From the NCBI RefSeq assembly GCF_030285625.1, contig NZ_CP127294.1, positions 2,428,001-2,492,000 of the forward strand: a DNA stretch of 64,000 bases, in the 5' to 3' direction. Positions 1 through 7,740 of this stretch are shown piece by piece (positions within the stretch are counted from its first letter, which is position 1; every line of letters begins with the position of its first letter). Position numbers and translations under genes: made by a program. The notes under the pieces were generated by a model that was given only the letters and a program-made list of their open reading frames with translations, was not told the origin of the DNA and did no database searches. This DNA comes from Amycolatopsis sp. 2-15 (GTDB taxonomy: Bacteria; Actinomycetota; Actinomycetes; Mycobacteriales; Pseudonocardiaceae).

Positions 1-530
1 CGCGTGCGTTCCGGCAGCTCGCCCAGCACGTAGGACAGCGTCACCAGGTCGGTTGCCGGCAGCGGGGACGACGGGTCGATCAGCCCGCGCTGCCACGTCG
101 CTCCGCGGACCGCCGCGTCTGCGGCGCTCGCCGCGAGTTTGCGGCCCAAGGCGAGCGCGCCGGCGACCTGCTCGACGACCGTGCACTTTTCCAGCGTCGG
201 CCAAGCGCGGGCCGCGGCCCAGATCGCCGCCCCCGTGCCGCCGCCGATGTCGAGCTGCGTGCGCGGCGCGAACTCGGGGGCGGCCGCGGCCACTTCGCCG
301 AGCACGGAGCTGACGGCCGCGTACGTCGCCGGCATGCGGTAACCCGCGTAGGCGGCGACGTCGAGCTCCGAGATGAGGATCGGCGACGTCGCGGCTTCGC
401 CGGAGCGGTAGCGCGAGCTGAGCTTGTCGACCGCCTGGGCGAGCCGGGATTCGGGGAAGCGGCCGAGCTCGTGGTCGAGGGCGGTTCGCAGGTCGTCGGG
501 AAGGTGCGCCACGACGGAGAATTCTCCCAT
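1..530 (-). CDS. Rsm22-like small-subunit rRNA methyltransferase family protein (partial, N-terminal 176 residues)
   Basis: The reading frame begins at an ATG at 530 and runs off the left edge of the window. The visible part has an alpha-helical lead, then the SAM-binding glycine loop LDIGGGTGAAIWAAARAWP near residues 100-118, followed by VVEQ and the LVTLSYVLGELPE stretch typical of class I methyltransferases of the Rsm22 family. Members of that family are linked to the small ribosomal subunit in mitochondria; the bacterial members are mostly uncharacterised. It is divergent from the DGPF operon, with 134 bp between starts. The C-terminal part, where the metal-binding cysteines of Rsm22 would sit, is outside the window, so the family call rests on the methyltransferase core only. 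Confidence 0.72.
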   Translation of the reverse strand, partial: MGEFSVVAHLPDDLRTALDHELGRFPESRLAQAVDKLSSRYRSGEAATSPILISELDVAAYAGYRMPATYAAVSSVLGEVAAAAPEFAPRTQLDIGGGTGAAIWAAARAWPTLEKCTVVEQVAGALALGRKLAASAADAAVRGATWQRGLIDPSSPLPATDLVTLSYVLGELPERT

Positions 531-597
531 GCCCGATTTGTCCCCAGGCGGGCGCCTGACCTGCTAGTTTCGGCCGCGGGAAAAAGTTCGGGCGCTT

Positions 598-624
598 TGT
601 CGATCCAGTGGCCGCCCGTTCGAC
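598..624 (+). promoter_or_regulatory. Candidate ECF42-type promoter
   Basis: TGTCGA at 598-603, a 17-base spacer, then CGAC at 621-624, ending 40 bp before the first DGPF gene. As I recall it, the published ECF42 promoter signature is TGTCGA in the -35 region and CG(A/T)C in the -10 region, controlling DGPF genes. Its position ahead of the DGPF genes and their ECF42 sigma factor fits autoregulation. The Shine-Dalgarno AGAGAGGA lies just ahead of the ATG at 665. Confidence 0.7.
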
Positions 625-664
625 GCAGGGGTGACGGCAAGACCGAAGAGAGAGGATCTCCCAA

Positions 665-1093
665 ATGCGGTTCATGGTGATCATGAAGGCGAACGAAGAG
701 TCCGAGTCCAACCAGATGCCGACCACCGAGATGCTCGCCGAGATGGGGAAGTTCAACGAGGAACTCGTCCGGGCGGGCGTGATGCTCGCCGGTGAGGGGC
801 TCCTGCCGAGCTCGGAGGGTGCGCGCGTGCGCTTCGCGGGCAACGCCGAGCCGACCGTGATCGACGGCCCGTTCGCCGAGAGCAAGGAGCTCGTGGCCGG
901 CTTCTGGATCCTGCAGGTGAAGTCCAAGGAAGAGGTCATCGAGTGGGTGAAGCGCGTGCCCAACACGGACGGCGCGCACCACGAGATCGAGATCCGGCGC
1001 ATCGCCGAGGCCGAGGACTTCGGCGACAACCTGACGCCGGAGCTGCGTGAGGCCGAGGAGAAGCTGCGCGCGGAAGCGGCGAAGAACGCCTGA
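665..1093 (+). CDS. YCII/DGPF-domain protein
   Basis: A 142-residue protein of the DGPF (YCII-related) family. It starts MRFMVIMKANEES and carries the name-giving IDGPFAESKELVAGFWILQVKS stretch in its middle third, then a charged helical tail absent from the neighbouring paralogue. DGPF proteins form small ferredoxin-like folds, and their biochemical role is unsettled. In actinobacteria they are the usual cargo of ECF42 sigma operons, which is the arrangement here. The TGATG junction with the next gene (1-base overlap) implies translational coupling. A good Shine-Dalgarno precedes the ATG. Confidence 0.93.
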   Translation: MRFMVIMKANEESESNQMPTTEMLAEMGKFNEELVRAGVMLAGEGLLPSSEGARVRFAGNAEPTVIDGPFAESKELVAGFWILQVKSKEEVIEWVKRVPNTDGAHHEIEIRRIAEAEDFGDNLTPELREAEEKLRAEAAKNA

Positions 1094-1443
1094 TGCGCTT
1101 TCTCGTGATGGTCAAGGCCAATGCCGACTCCGAGGCCGGGGTCATGCCGAGCGCCGAGCTGATGGCGCAGATGTCGAAGTTCAACGACGAGCTGGCGGCG
1201 TCGGGGCACCTCGTGCAGGCCGAGGGCCTCGCCCCCAGCTCGGCGGGCGCGCGGTTGGTCTACTTCGACGGCGAGCCGCAGCCGCAGGTGGTCGACGGGC
1301 CGTTCGCGGAGACGAAGGAGCTCGTGGCCGGGCTGTGGATCCTGCAGGGGGAGTCGGTCGCGGAGATCGTCGAGCTGCTCAAGCGCGCGCCCAACCCCGA
1401 CCTGCAGGCGGGGACCGTCGAGATCAGGCCGCTCGTTCCGTGA
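1093..1443 (+). CDS. YCII/DGPF-domain protein, second paralogue
   Basis: A 116-residue paralogue of the upstream gene: MRFLVMVKANADSEAG at the start and VDGPFAETKELVAGLWILQGES in the middle, without the C-terminal charged extension. The start overlaps the previous stop by one base. It ends just before a GC-rich hairpin and the sigma factor gene, so it is the second gene of the putative ECF42 operon. Function is unknown beyond the family. The close similarity of the two paralogues suggests a tandem duplication, or a pair that forms a heterodimer; the sequence does not decide between these. Confidence 0.93.
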   Translation: MRFLVMVKANADSEAGVMPSAELMAQMSKFNDELAASGHLVQAEGLAPSSAGARLVYFDGEPQPQVVDGPFAETKELVAGLWILQGESVAEIVELLKRAPNPDLQAGTVEIRPLVP

Positions 1444-1449
1444 CGCCGC

Positions 1450-1478
1450 GCCCGCCCGAGGCTTGCCCTCGGGCGGGC
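1450..1478 (+). terminator. GC hairpin between DGPF genes and sigma gene
   Basis: GCCCGCCCGAG at 1450-1460 pairs perfectly with CTCGGGCGGGC at 1468-1478 around a 7-base loop, 7 bp after the DGPF stop. No T-run follows, so it may attenuate or protect mRNA ends rather than fully terminate. It would let the DGPF genes be expressed more strongly than the sigma factor downstream. Confidence 0.5.
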
Positions 1479-1497
1479 CAGCCTGTCTGATGGGCCC

Positions 1498-2748
1498 GTG
1501 GAGACGCACGGTGCCGTGGAGGCGGTCTGGCGGATCGAGTCGGCGCGGGTGATCGCGGGACTCGCGCGGATGGTGCGCGACGTCGGGCTCGCCGAGGAGC
1601 TCGCGCAGGACGCGCTGGTCGCCGCACTGGAGCAGTGGCCGGAGACCGGCGTGCCGCGCAACCCCGGCGCGTGGCTGATGACCACGGCCAAACGCCGCGC
1701 CATCGACCAGTTCCGCCGCAACGAGACGTTCGGCCGCAAGCTCGACGAGCTCGGCCGCGAACAGCAGGTCTTCGAGCCGGACCTCGCCGACTTCGACGCG
1801 GTCCTCGACGAGGAACACATCGAGGACGACATCCTCCGGTTGGTGTTCACCGCCTGCCACCCCGTGCTGCCCACGCCGGCGCGCGTCGCTCTCACACTGC
1901 GCATGCTCGGCGGCCTCACCACCGACGAAATCGCCCGCGCGTTCCTCGTCAAGGAATCCACCGTGGCGCAGCGGATCGTGCGCGCGAAGAAATCACTGGC
2001 CGACGCGAAGGTGCCCTTCGAGGTCCCCGTCGGCGAGGAGCGCATGGCCCGCCTGTCGTCCGTCCTGGAAGTCATCTACCTGATTTTCAACGAGGGCTAC
2101 TCCGCCACCCACGGCGACGACTGGCTGCGCCCCGCCCTGTGCGAAGACGCCCTGCGGCTGGCCCGCGTGCTCACGGGGCTCATGCCAACGGAGCCCGAGG
2201 TCCACGGCTTGGCGGCGCTGCTGGAGATCCAGGCTTCGCGTTCGGCCGCACGGACCGGTCCTTCCGGAGAGCCGGTGTTGCTGCTGGAGCAGGATCGGGG
2301 CCGCTGGGACCAGCTGCTGATCCGGCGTGGGCTCGCGGCGTTGGCTCGTTCGGAGGAACTGGCCGAGGGCGCTTATGGCCCGTATTCGGCGCAGGCGGCG
2401 ATCGCCGCGTGTCACGCGCGGGCGCGGGTGCCGGAGGAGACGGACTGGACGCGGATCGCCGCGCTGTATGCCGGGCTTGCGCAGCTGACGCCTTCGCCGG
2501 TGATCGAGCTGAACCGGGCGGTGGCCGTGTCGATGGCCGAGGGGCCGGAGGCCGGTTTGGAGCTTGTGGACAAGCTGACGGATGAGCCGGCGTTGAAGAA
2601 CTATCACCTCCTGCCGAGTGTTCGCGGGGATTTTCTGGTGAAGCTGGGCCGGTTGGCCGAAGCGAAGGCGGAGTTCGAGCGGGCGGCTGACATGACCGGG
2701 AATGCCCGCGAGCGGACACTGCTGCTCGACCGCGCAGCGGCTTGTTGA
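1498..2748 (+). CDS. ECF42-group RNA polymerase sigma factor with long C-terminal extension
   Basis: 416 residues, about twice a normal ECF sigma. Region 2 spans roughly residues 15-75 (VRDVGLAEELAQDALVAALEQWP, then GAWLMTTAKRRAIDQFRR). Region 4 is near 130-165, with the helix-turn-helix LTTDEIARAFLVKESTVAQRIVR. The remaining 230 residues are the helical, TPR-like extension found in the ECF42 group (YLIFNEGYSATHG, then RGLAALARSEELAEGAYGPYSAQAAIAACHARA). No anti-sigma gene is adjacent, as expected for ECF42, where the extension is thought to be needed for activity. Linkage to two DGPF genes supports the group assignment. The start is a GTG; no better upstream start is seen. Confidence 0.93.
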   Translation: METHGAVEAVWRIESARVIAGLARMVRDVGLAEELAQDALVAALEQWPETGVPRNPGAWLMTTAKRRAIDQFRRNETFGRKLDELGREQQVFEPDLADFDAVLDEEHIEDDILRLVFTACHPVLPTPARVALTLRMLGGLTTDEIARAFLVKESTVAQRIVRAKKSLADAKVPFEVPVGEERMARLSSVLEVIYLIFNEGYSATHGDDWLRPALCEDALRLARVLTGLMPTEPEVHGLAALLEIQASRSAARTGPSGEPVLLLEQDRGRWDQLLIRRGLAALARSEELAEGAYGPYSAQAAIAACHARARVPEETDWTRIAALYAGLAQLTPSPVIELNRAVAVSMAEGPEAGLELVDKLTDEPALKNYHLLPSVRGDFLVKLGRLAEAKAEFERAADMTGNARERTLLLDRAAAC

Positions 2749-2758
2749 GCGGCGTTCG

Positions 2759-3628
2759 TCACGCCTCCACGAACACGATCCGCTCTGGCGGCACAACCAG
2801 TTTCACCGTCTGCCGCTTCACCTCCACCAGCGTGGCGAGCTCCGTCGACTGTCCATCCGGGACGGTGAACAAGCGGTCGTCGCGCGTGTCGAGGAAGTGG
2901 GCGAAGCCGGTCAGCGAGACGCCGCCCGTCTCGTCCAGGGCGAGGTAATCCGCCAGCCGGCGGAAGAGTTTGGGCAGCAGCACGAGCTCATCCTGCAGCT
3001 GAGCCCGGGAACGGAGGCGAAAACCCGAAGTGGTCAGGTCCGAAGCCCACACCCCGCTGCCCGACGCCCGGGCCGACGAAGCGGCGTCCGCGAGTGCCTG
3101 ACGCAGATCCACGTACAACAGCGAATAGAACGTCGGATACGTGAGCCCCTCGGAAACCAACTGGAAGTTCACCGAGTTCTTCAGCGTCTTCGCGTCGAGG
3201 AACACCTCGCTGCCGTCCACCGAACGGCCGGGCCGCTGACCTGGGAAGGCGAACGCGACCGCACGCCCGTACTTGTCGGCGAAGCGCGTGAGGATGTGGC
3301 CCGCGACTTTCTCCGGCTTCGCCGCCGTGACGACGCCGCCTTCGCCCCGCGTGACGGAGGTGAAGCCCAGCAGCGACACGAGCCGGTCGGCCGCGGCGGC
3401 GCCGAGAGAGGCGGGCTGGTGCAGCAGTTCGCCGCCGCGGGGGCGGTAGTGGGTCTCGAGCGCGTCGATGGCGTCGAGGCGCAGCTGCATGCCGCCGCGG
3501 GAGTTGAGGCGGACGCGCAGGCCGGCCTTCTTCGTGGCGGCGGGATCGTCGGGGTAGAACCGCACGGAGTCGCCGTCCGGTGCTGCGCCGAGGAGCTGGA
3601 ACGTGCCTTTGATCAGCGTCAGTGGCAT
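2759..3628 (-). CDS. SNase-like (thermonuclease-fold) protein
   Basis: About 289 residues from the ATG at 3628 (a GTG at 3637 is an alternative). Elements of the staphylococcal nuclease OB-fold occur in order: GAAPDGDSVRFYP (the DGD strand), VRLNSRGGMQLRLDAIDALETHY (counterpart of RLxGIDAPE, here with DALE), the GAAAADRLVSLL helix, DKYGRAVAFAF (the YGR strand) and LVSEGLTYPTFYSLL. A C-terminal part of about 110 residues has no recognised domain. The usual catalytic arginine and glutamate positions are not fully conserved, so nuclease activity is uncertain. No signal peptide is visible. Convergent with the sigma gene; 10 bp separate the stops. Confidence 0.7.
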   Translation of the reverse strand: MPLTLIKGTFQLLGAAPDGDSVRFYPDDPAATKKAGLRVRLNSRGGMQLRLDAIDALETHYRPRGGELLHQPASLGAAAADRLVSLLGFTSVTRGEGGVVTAAKPEKVAGHILTRFADKYGRAVAFAFPGQRPGRSVDGSEVFLDAKTLKNSVNFQLVSEGLTYPTFYSLLYVDLRQALADAASSARASGSGVWASDLTTSGFRLRSRAQLQDELVLLPKLFRRLADYLALDETGGVSLTGFAHFLDTRDDRLFTVPDGQSTELATLVEVKRQTVKLVVPPERIVFVEA

Positions 3629-3738
3629 GTGCACCACGGTAGGTCGCGCGGAGCCGGGTGTGTCCGGTTTTCATCCGGACAGCCCAGTCACCGCCCACAG
3701 TGGACGGTGACTGGTTGCCCGGAAACACGGAAACCGTG

Positions 3739-5421
3739 TCAGGGGATCATGAAACCGAGCACGGTGGCCTGCAGCAGCGAGATCACGCCGACCACGGCGG
3801 TGAGGGCGAGCGACCACAGGAACGTCTGGCGCAGTAGTGAACCTTCCTTGCCGCTCTGTCCGATCGCCGTCGCGCCGATCGACAGGTTCTGCGGCGAGAT
3901 CATCTTGCCCATCACGCCGCCGGACGTGTTCGTCGCGCCCGCCAGCACGGGGTTGAGGTGCAGCTGCTGCGCGGAGATCACTTGCATGGGCCCAAAAAGG
4001 CTGTTGGTCGACGCATCGGAGCCGGTCAGGAACACGCCGAGCCAGCCGATGTACGCGGAGAAGATCGGGAACAGTACCCCGGTCGTGGCCAGCGCGAGGC
4101 CCAGCGTCTGCGTGGCGCCGGAGTAGTTCATCACGAACGCGATGGCCAGGATCATGAAGATCGTCGCGAGCGCCCAGCGCATCTGGTGCAACGTGTCGCG
4201 GTACGTCCGTACCAGTTGCTTCGGCCGTGCGCCCATGGCGAAGCCGGCGATCACCGTGGCGATGAGCGCGATCGTGCCGGGGGAGAACAGGATGTCGACG
4301 GTGAACGTCGCCGCGTACGGCGTGTCCTTCGGTGTGATGGGCGCGTGCTGGATCACGTGGTTGTGCAGCCCCGGCCACGCGAACACCCAGTCGGCCTTGT
4401 GCAGCAGCTTCGTGAGGTCCAACCACACGGGCAGGTGCGCGAAGATCGTGCCGATGCGCGACAGGAAGATCGCGAGGATCAGGATCACGTACGGAGTCCA
4501 CGCGTAGAGCGCGCCGCGTTCGGACTTCGCCGCGCCCAGGCTCGTCGACCTGACGGGTTGCTCGCCCTCGAAGCGCCACACGGATTTCGGCTGCCAGAAC
4601 CGCGTGAGCACGTACAGCGCGGCCATCGCGGCCAGGGCGGCGAGCACGTCGACGAGACTCGCGCTGATGTAGTTCGACGCCGCGAACTGCATGAGCGCGA
4701 ACGCCAGCCCGGCCGTGACGGCGGCGGGCCAGACCTCCAGCATCTTCTTCCAGCCGGCCAGCACGACGATCAGGAACGCCGGGATGATCACCGCCAGGAA
4801 CGGCACCTGCCGCCCGACCATGGACGAGAACGCGGCCGTCGCCTCTTCCGGCTTGAGGTGCATGATCGGCCCGGTGAGCCGGCCGAGCACGATCAACGGG
4901 TTGCCGAGCCCGCCGAACGCCACCGGCGCCGTGTTCGCCAGCAGCGCCAGCACCACGGCCTTCACCGGCGGGAACCCGAGCGCCGCCATCATCGCCGCCG
5001 TGATCGCGATCGGCGACCCACCACCGGCGACGCCCTCCAGCAACGCCCCGAAACCGAACGCGATCAGCAACGTCTGAAGCCGCCGATCCTCACTGAACCC
5101 GGCGAGCACGCGCTTGATGCTGTCGAAGCGCCCGGTGGTCACCGTGACGTTGTGGAAGTACACGGCGTGAAACGCGATCCACGCCACCGACCACACTCCG
5201 AAGACCACCCCCATCACCGCCGAATCGAGGGCGAGCCCCACCGGCATCCGGTAGAGCAGCAGCGCCACCACCAGCGCCGTGACGAGCGCCAGCGCCGCCG
5301 ACAGGTGCGCCGACAGCTTCACGACACCCAACGCCACCAGCAACACGACGATCGGCAGCGCGGCGAGCAATGCGGACACCCACAGCCCGCCCGCCGGTTG
5401 GTAATCCTGGATCCAGGTCAC
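3739..5421 (-). CDS. lldP: L-lactate permease (LctP family)
   Basis: 560 residues, matching the family length, with about 12-14 membrane segments spread across the protein. Diagnostic stretches include GALLEGVAGGGSPIAITAAMM and LANTAPVAFGGLGNPLIVLG in the first half, and FLTGSDASTNSLFGPMQ and LAGATNTSGGVMGKMISPQN near the C-terminus, the last two being signatures of lactate/glycolate permeases. It should import L-lactate (possibly D-lactate or glycolate) by proton symport. The GTG start at 5421 has AAGGGG close upstream. No lactate dehydrogenase gene is adjacent. The IclR gene upstream in the same direction, 449 bp away, is the best candidate regulator. Confidence 0.93.
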   Translation of the reverse strand: MTWIQDYQPAGGLWVSALLAALPIVVLLVALGVVKLSAHLSAALALVTALVVALLLYRMPVGLALDSAVMGVVFGVWSVAWIAFHAVYFHNVTVTTGRFDSIKRVLAGFSEDRRLQTLLIAFGFGALLEGVAGGGSPIAITAAMMAALGFPPVKAVVLALLANTAPVAFGGLGNPLIVLGRLTGPIMHLKPEEATAAFSSMVGRQVPFLAVIIPAFLIVVLAGWKKMLEVWPAAVTAGLAFALMQFAASNYISASLVDVLAALAAMAALYVLTRFWQPKSVWRFEGEQPVRSTSLGAAKSERGALYAWTPYVILILAIFLSRIGTIFAHLPVWLDLTKLLHKADWVFAWPGLHNHVIQHAPITPKDTPYAATFTVDILFSPGTIALIATVIAGFAMGARPKQLVRTYRDTLHQMRWALATIFMILAIAFVMNYSGATQTLGLALATTGVLFPIFSAYIGWLGVFLTGSDASTNSLFGPMQVISAQQLHLNPVLAGATNTSGGVMGKMISPQNLSIGATAIGQSGKEGSLLRQTFLWSLALTAVVGVISLLQATVLGFMIP

Positions 5422-5869
5422 GCGTCAGCCCCTTCGCTGATCCGCCCGGCCCTCCCGGCGGCGGCGGTTCCGGGAGACCCAGGGATGTTCGTTTCCTCCC
5501 GGCCACGGCGGACGCCGAGCCGGCCTACGCTGGCGGCGGGTGTTCTCGGCTGCGGCTGGTGCCGAGCCTTCGGAGGGTGGATTGGGTGCGGGTTTCCGGC
5601 GGAGGGGTGTGCCGGGTCTTGACGGCTGTCGCCGCGCCGGACCGGAGGTCGGTGGGCTGGGGGCCGGGGGTGGTGGGCTCGCCGGCTGCGGTGGCGGCCA
5701 GGCGGGTGTGGTTCGGCTGCGGTGGCAGCCGCGTCGGGGTGGGTCGGGTCGGCCGGTGGTCGACTTTGGGTGAGCCGAGACCTGGGGTGCGGCTGTCGAA
5801 TGCCCGGCTCGGTGAGCCGGGGTGTGCCAGGTGGGGTCGGCCGAAGCCAGAGCCGCGCCGGCCGGTGAC
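5422..5869. other. Intergenic region upstream of lactate permease
   Basis: About 450 bp with no supportable gene. Open frames here translate to proline/arginine-rich low-complexity sequence. Short direct repeats are visible: the GGCTGCGGTGGC unit occurs twice near 5684-5750 and GGTGAGCCG twice near 5769-5820. The promoter of the permease should lie in the left part, but I see no clear -35/-10 pair. Confidence 0.5.
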
Positions 5870-6643
5870 CTACCGGCTCCGGACGTACCCCAACCGAAGC
5901 GAAAGCGCCGCAGCCGTCCCCGCCACGGTCGTGCCCAGTTCCTCCACGCGGCGCAGCACCCGTGGCGCGGGGCCGGCCACGCTGATCGCCGCGATGGGGC
6001 GCCCCGAGTGGTCGCGGACGGCGGCGGCGACGCAGCCCACGTCGGGCTCGTTCTCGACGTCGTCGATGGCCCAGCCGCGGCGGCTGGTGCGGGCGAGGTC
6101 GTCGAGGAGCCGGCCGGGGTCGATGATGGTCTTGAGCGTCAGGCTGTCGAGCTTCATGCGGCGCACGCGCTCCACCCGGTCGATCTCCGGCAGCGCCGCG
6201 AGCCACGCCTTGCCGAGCGACGTCGCGTGCTGCGGGCGGCGCGTGCCGAGGCGGCAGGCGAGCGTGACGGCGCTGGCGCTGCGTTCGGTGGCGACGTAGA
6301 CCATCGTGTCGTTGTCGGGCACGGCGAGGTACGTCGTCTCGCCCGAGCGTTCGGCCAGGGACGCCAGGTAGCGCGGGGCGCAGCGGTGCAGGTCGGTCGC
6401 GGCCATCGCGCGGGCGCCGAGCTCGACGAGGCGCGTGCCGAGGCGCACGCGGCCGGTCGCGGTATCCGCTTCGAGGTATTCGAGCCGCTTGAGGGTGCCG
6501 ACGATGCGGTACGCCGCGCTGCGCGAGAGCCCCAGTTGCCTCGCGATCGCGTTGGTGGAAATCTCCTGGTGCTGCCCCACGTGCTCCAGCACCGCGAGCC
6601 CTCGCTCCAGCGTGCCGCTCTGGTCCAGCCCTCGTTCCGTCAC
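5870..6643 (-). CDS. IclR-family transcriptional regulator
   Basis: 257 residues from the GTG at 6643, which has GAAGGGG at a good distance; a GTG at 6682 would add 13 unsupported residues. The N-terminal winged helix reads GTLERGLAVLEHVGQHQEISTNAIARQLGLSRSAAYRIVGTLKRLEYLE. The effector domain contains HATSLGKAWLAALPE, DDVENEPDVGCVAAAVRDHSGRPIAAISVAGPA, the classic IclR C-terminal signature. IclR proteins bind small organic acids and control nearby catabolic genes, so the downstream lactate permease is a plausible target. A small palindrome lies 46 bp upstream of the start. Confidence 0.92.
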   Translation of the reverse strand: MTERGLDQSGTLERGLAVLEHVGQHQEISTNAIARQLGLSRSAAYRIVGTLKRLEYLEADTATGRVRLGTRLVELGARAMAATDLHRCAPRYLASLAERSGETTYLAVPDNDTMVYVATERSASAVTLACRLGTRRPQHATSLGKAWLAALPEIDRVERVRRMKLDSLTLKTIIDPGRLLDDLARTSRRGWAIDDVENEPDVGCVAAAVRDHSGRPIAAISVAGPAPRVLRRVEELGTTVAGTAAALSLRLGYVRSR

Positions 6644-6688
6644 GTCGTTCGCCCCTTCGCCCAAATTCCCGCTCACCGGCACGTGTTT

Positions 6689-6699
6689 CCGCTAAGCGG
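6689..6699. promoter_or_regulatory. Palindrome upstream of the IclR gene, possible operator
   Basis: CCGCTAAGCGG is a perfect 11-bp palindrome inside TTTCCGCTAAGCGGGG. IclR-family operators in actinomycetes often have TTCCGC/GCGGAA-like half sites. The position ahead of the iclR start fits autoregulation, but this is inference from one site. Confidence 0.4.
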
Positions 6700-6797
6700 G
6701 GTTGGACGCTAACACCTCGGATGTATGGACGGAAGATCTTGACCTACTTTCGTATTGCGGCAGGTCAAGGTTGCCCTGAATGGTTCAACCTCTGATC

Positions 6798-6812
6798 GTT
6801 AGGACACCTAAC
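6798..6812. promoter_or_regulatory. GTTAGG/CCTAAC inverted repeat
   Basis: GTTAGGacaCCTAAC is a perfect inverted repeat with a 3-base spacer, 66 bp before the start of the two-component remnant. Sites of the TTAG...CTAA type are common for MarR/TetR-like regulators. No regulator of that kind is adjacent now, so it may be an orphan operator of the decayed system. Confidence 0.4.
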
Positions 6813-6877
6813 AAAGGATTTTTGAGTCCGAATAGGACAGTCGACGGGCCCGGTCCGGAAATCGTTACCCTGCGTAC

Positions 6878-7693
6878 GTGAGAGCGGTGATCGGCGTCCG
6901 GATGCGGACCACGGCCGTCGCGGGTGGTGGTGCTGGCGCTGGCCATCGCGGTGGCGAGCGTGGTCGTCGTCGTGCTGCTCGAAGAATCACTCGACCGCAG
7001 TGTGACGGAGAGTGCGCGCAGCACCGGCCGCCAGGTCGCCATCCAGCTCGTCCGCGAAGGCTCGCGCGACCTGTCCGCGAGCGACGTCGCCAGCACCGGC
7101 GACACCGAGGCCGTGACGCAGGTGCTCGACAAGCTCGCCACGCCCATCGCCGGCGACCCCGCGATCACCGGAGACCCGCCCTGACGCGAACCGGTCCGCA
7201 CCCGGCCGGGAAATCGTCGACACCGTCGGCGCCGCCCTGCGGCCGGTGGAACGCATGCGCCGCACCGTCGCCGAAGTGTCCACAAGAGACCTCACCGCGG
7301 GATCGAGGTCCGCGCCGGGCCGGCCAAAGTCCGTGGCAGCGAAGCACGGCTGAGACGGGCCGTGCGGAACCTCGTCGACAATGCCCGCAGTCACGCCCGC
7401 GAACGTGTCCGCATCGCCAGCTGGGTCCACGAAACCACCGTCGTGGTCGAGGCCAGCGACGACCGTCCCGGCGTCGCTCCCGAAGACCGCGAGCGCGTCT
7501 TCGAACGGTTCGTCCGGCTGGACGCTTCGCGTCAGCGTGGTCACGGCGGCACCGGCCTCGGCCTCCCGATCGTCGCGGGCATCGCCGCGCGCCACGGCGG
7601 CCACGTGGCCTATGTGGACGTCGCCGACCCCCGCCCTTCGGCACCCACACCATCGAGACCCTGCGCGGGGCCGGCTACCGACTCGTCACCTGA
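6878..7693 (+). pseudogene. Degenerate two-component system (histidine kinase plus response-regulator tail)
   Basis: Pieces of a sensor kinase are spread over different frames. The start VRAVIGVRMRTTA is in one frame; the membrane helix VVLALAIAVASVVVVVLLEESLDRSV follows in another from 6924, ending at a stop at 7184. Then come VERMRRTVAEVS (HAMP/dimerisation-like, near 7237), RRAVRNLVDNARSHA (N box, 7354-7398), and VAPEDRERVFERFVRLD plus GHGGTGLGLPIVAGIAARHGG (F and G2 boxes, about 7475-7602). The sensor and phospho-acceptor His regions are largely deleted. The final 7637-7693 segment reads FGTHTIETLRGAGYRLVT, the C-terminal beta-hairpin of an OmpR-type response regulator, in yet another frame. 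The operon has collapsed by frameshift and deletion. Confidence 0.8.
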
Positions 7694-7740
7694 GCGAACT
7701 CTTCCTGAACACCCACCACCCCGGGTTTCCTGGTACGACC

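Noticed and set aside
80..982. Long minus-strand open frame of 300 codons across the DGPF gene
   Set aside because: It runs out of frame through the Rsm22-like gene and opposite the DGPF gene; composition is proline/arginine-rich low complexity.
5418..6206. Long minus-strand frame rich in Pro/His/Arg over the intergenic region
   Set aside because: Overlaps the IclR gene in another frame and has no domain; typical artefact of GC-rich sequence.
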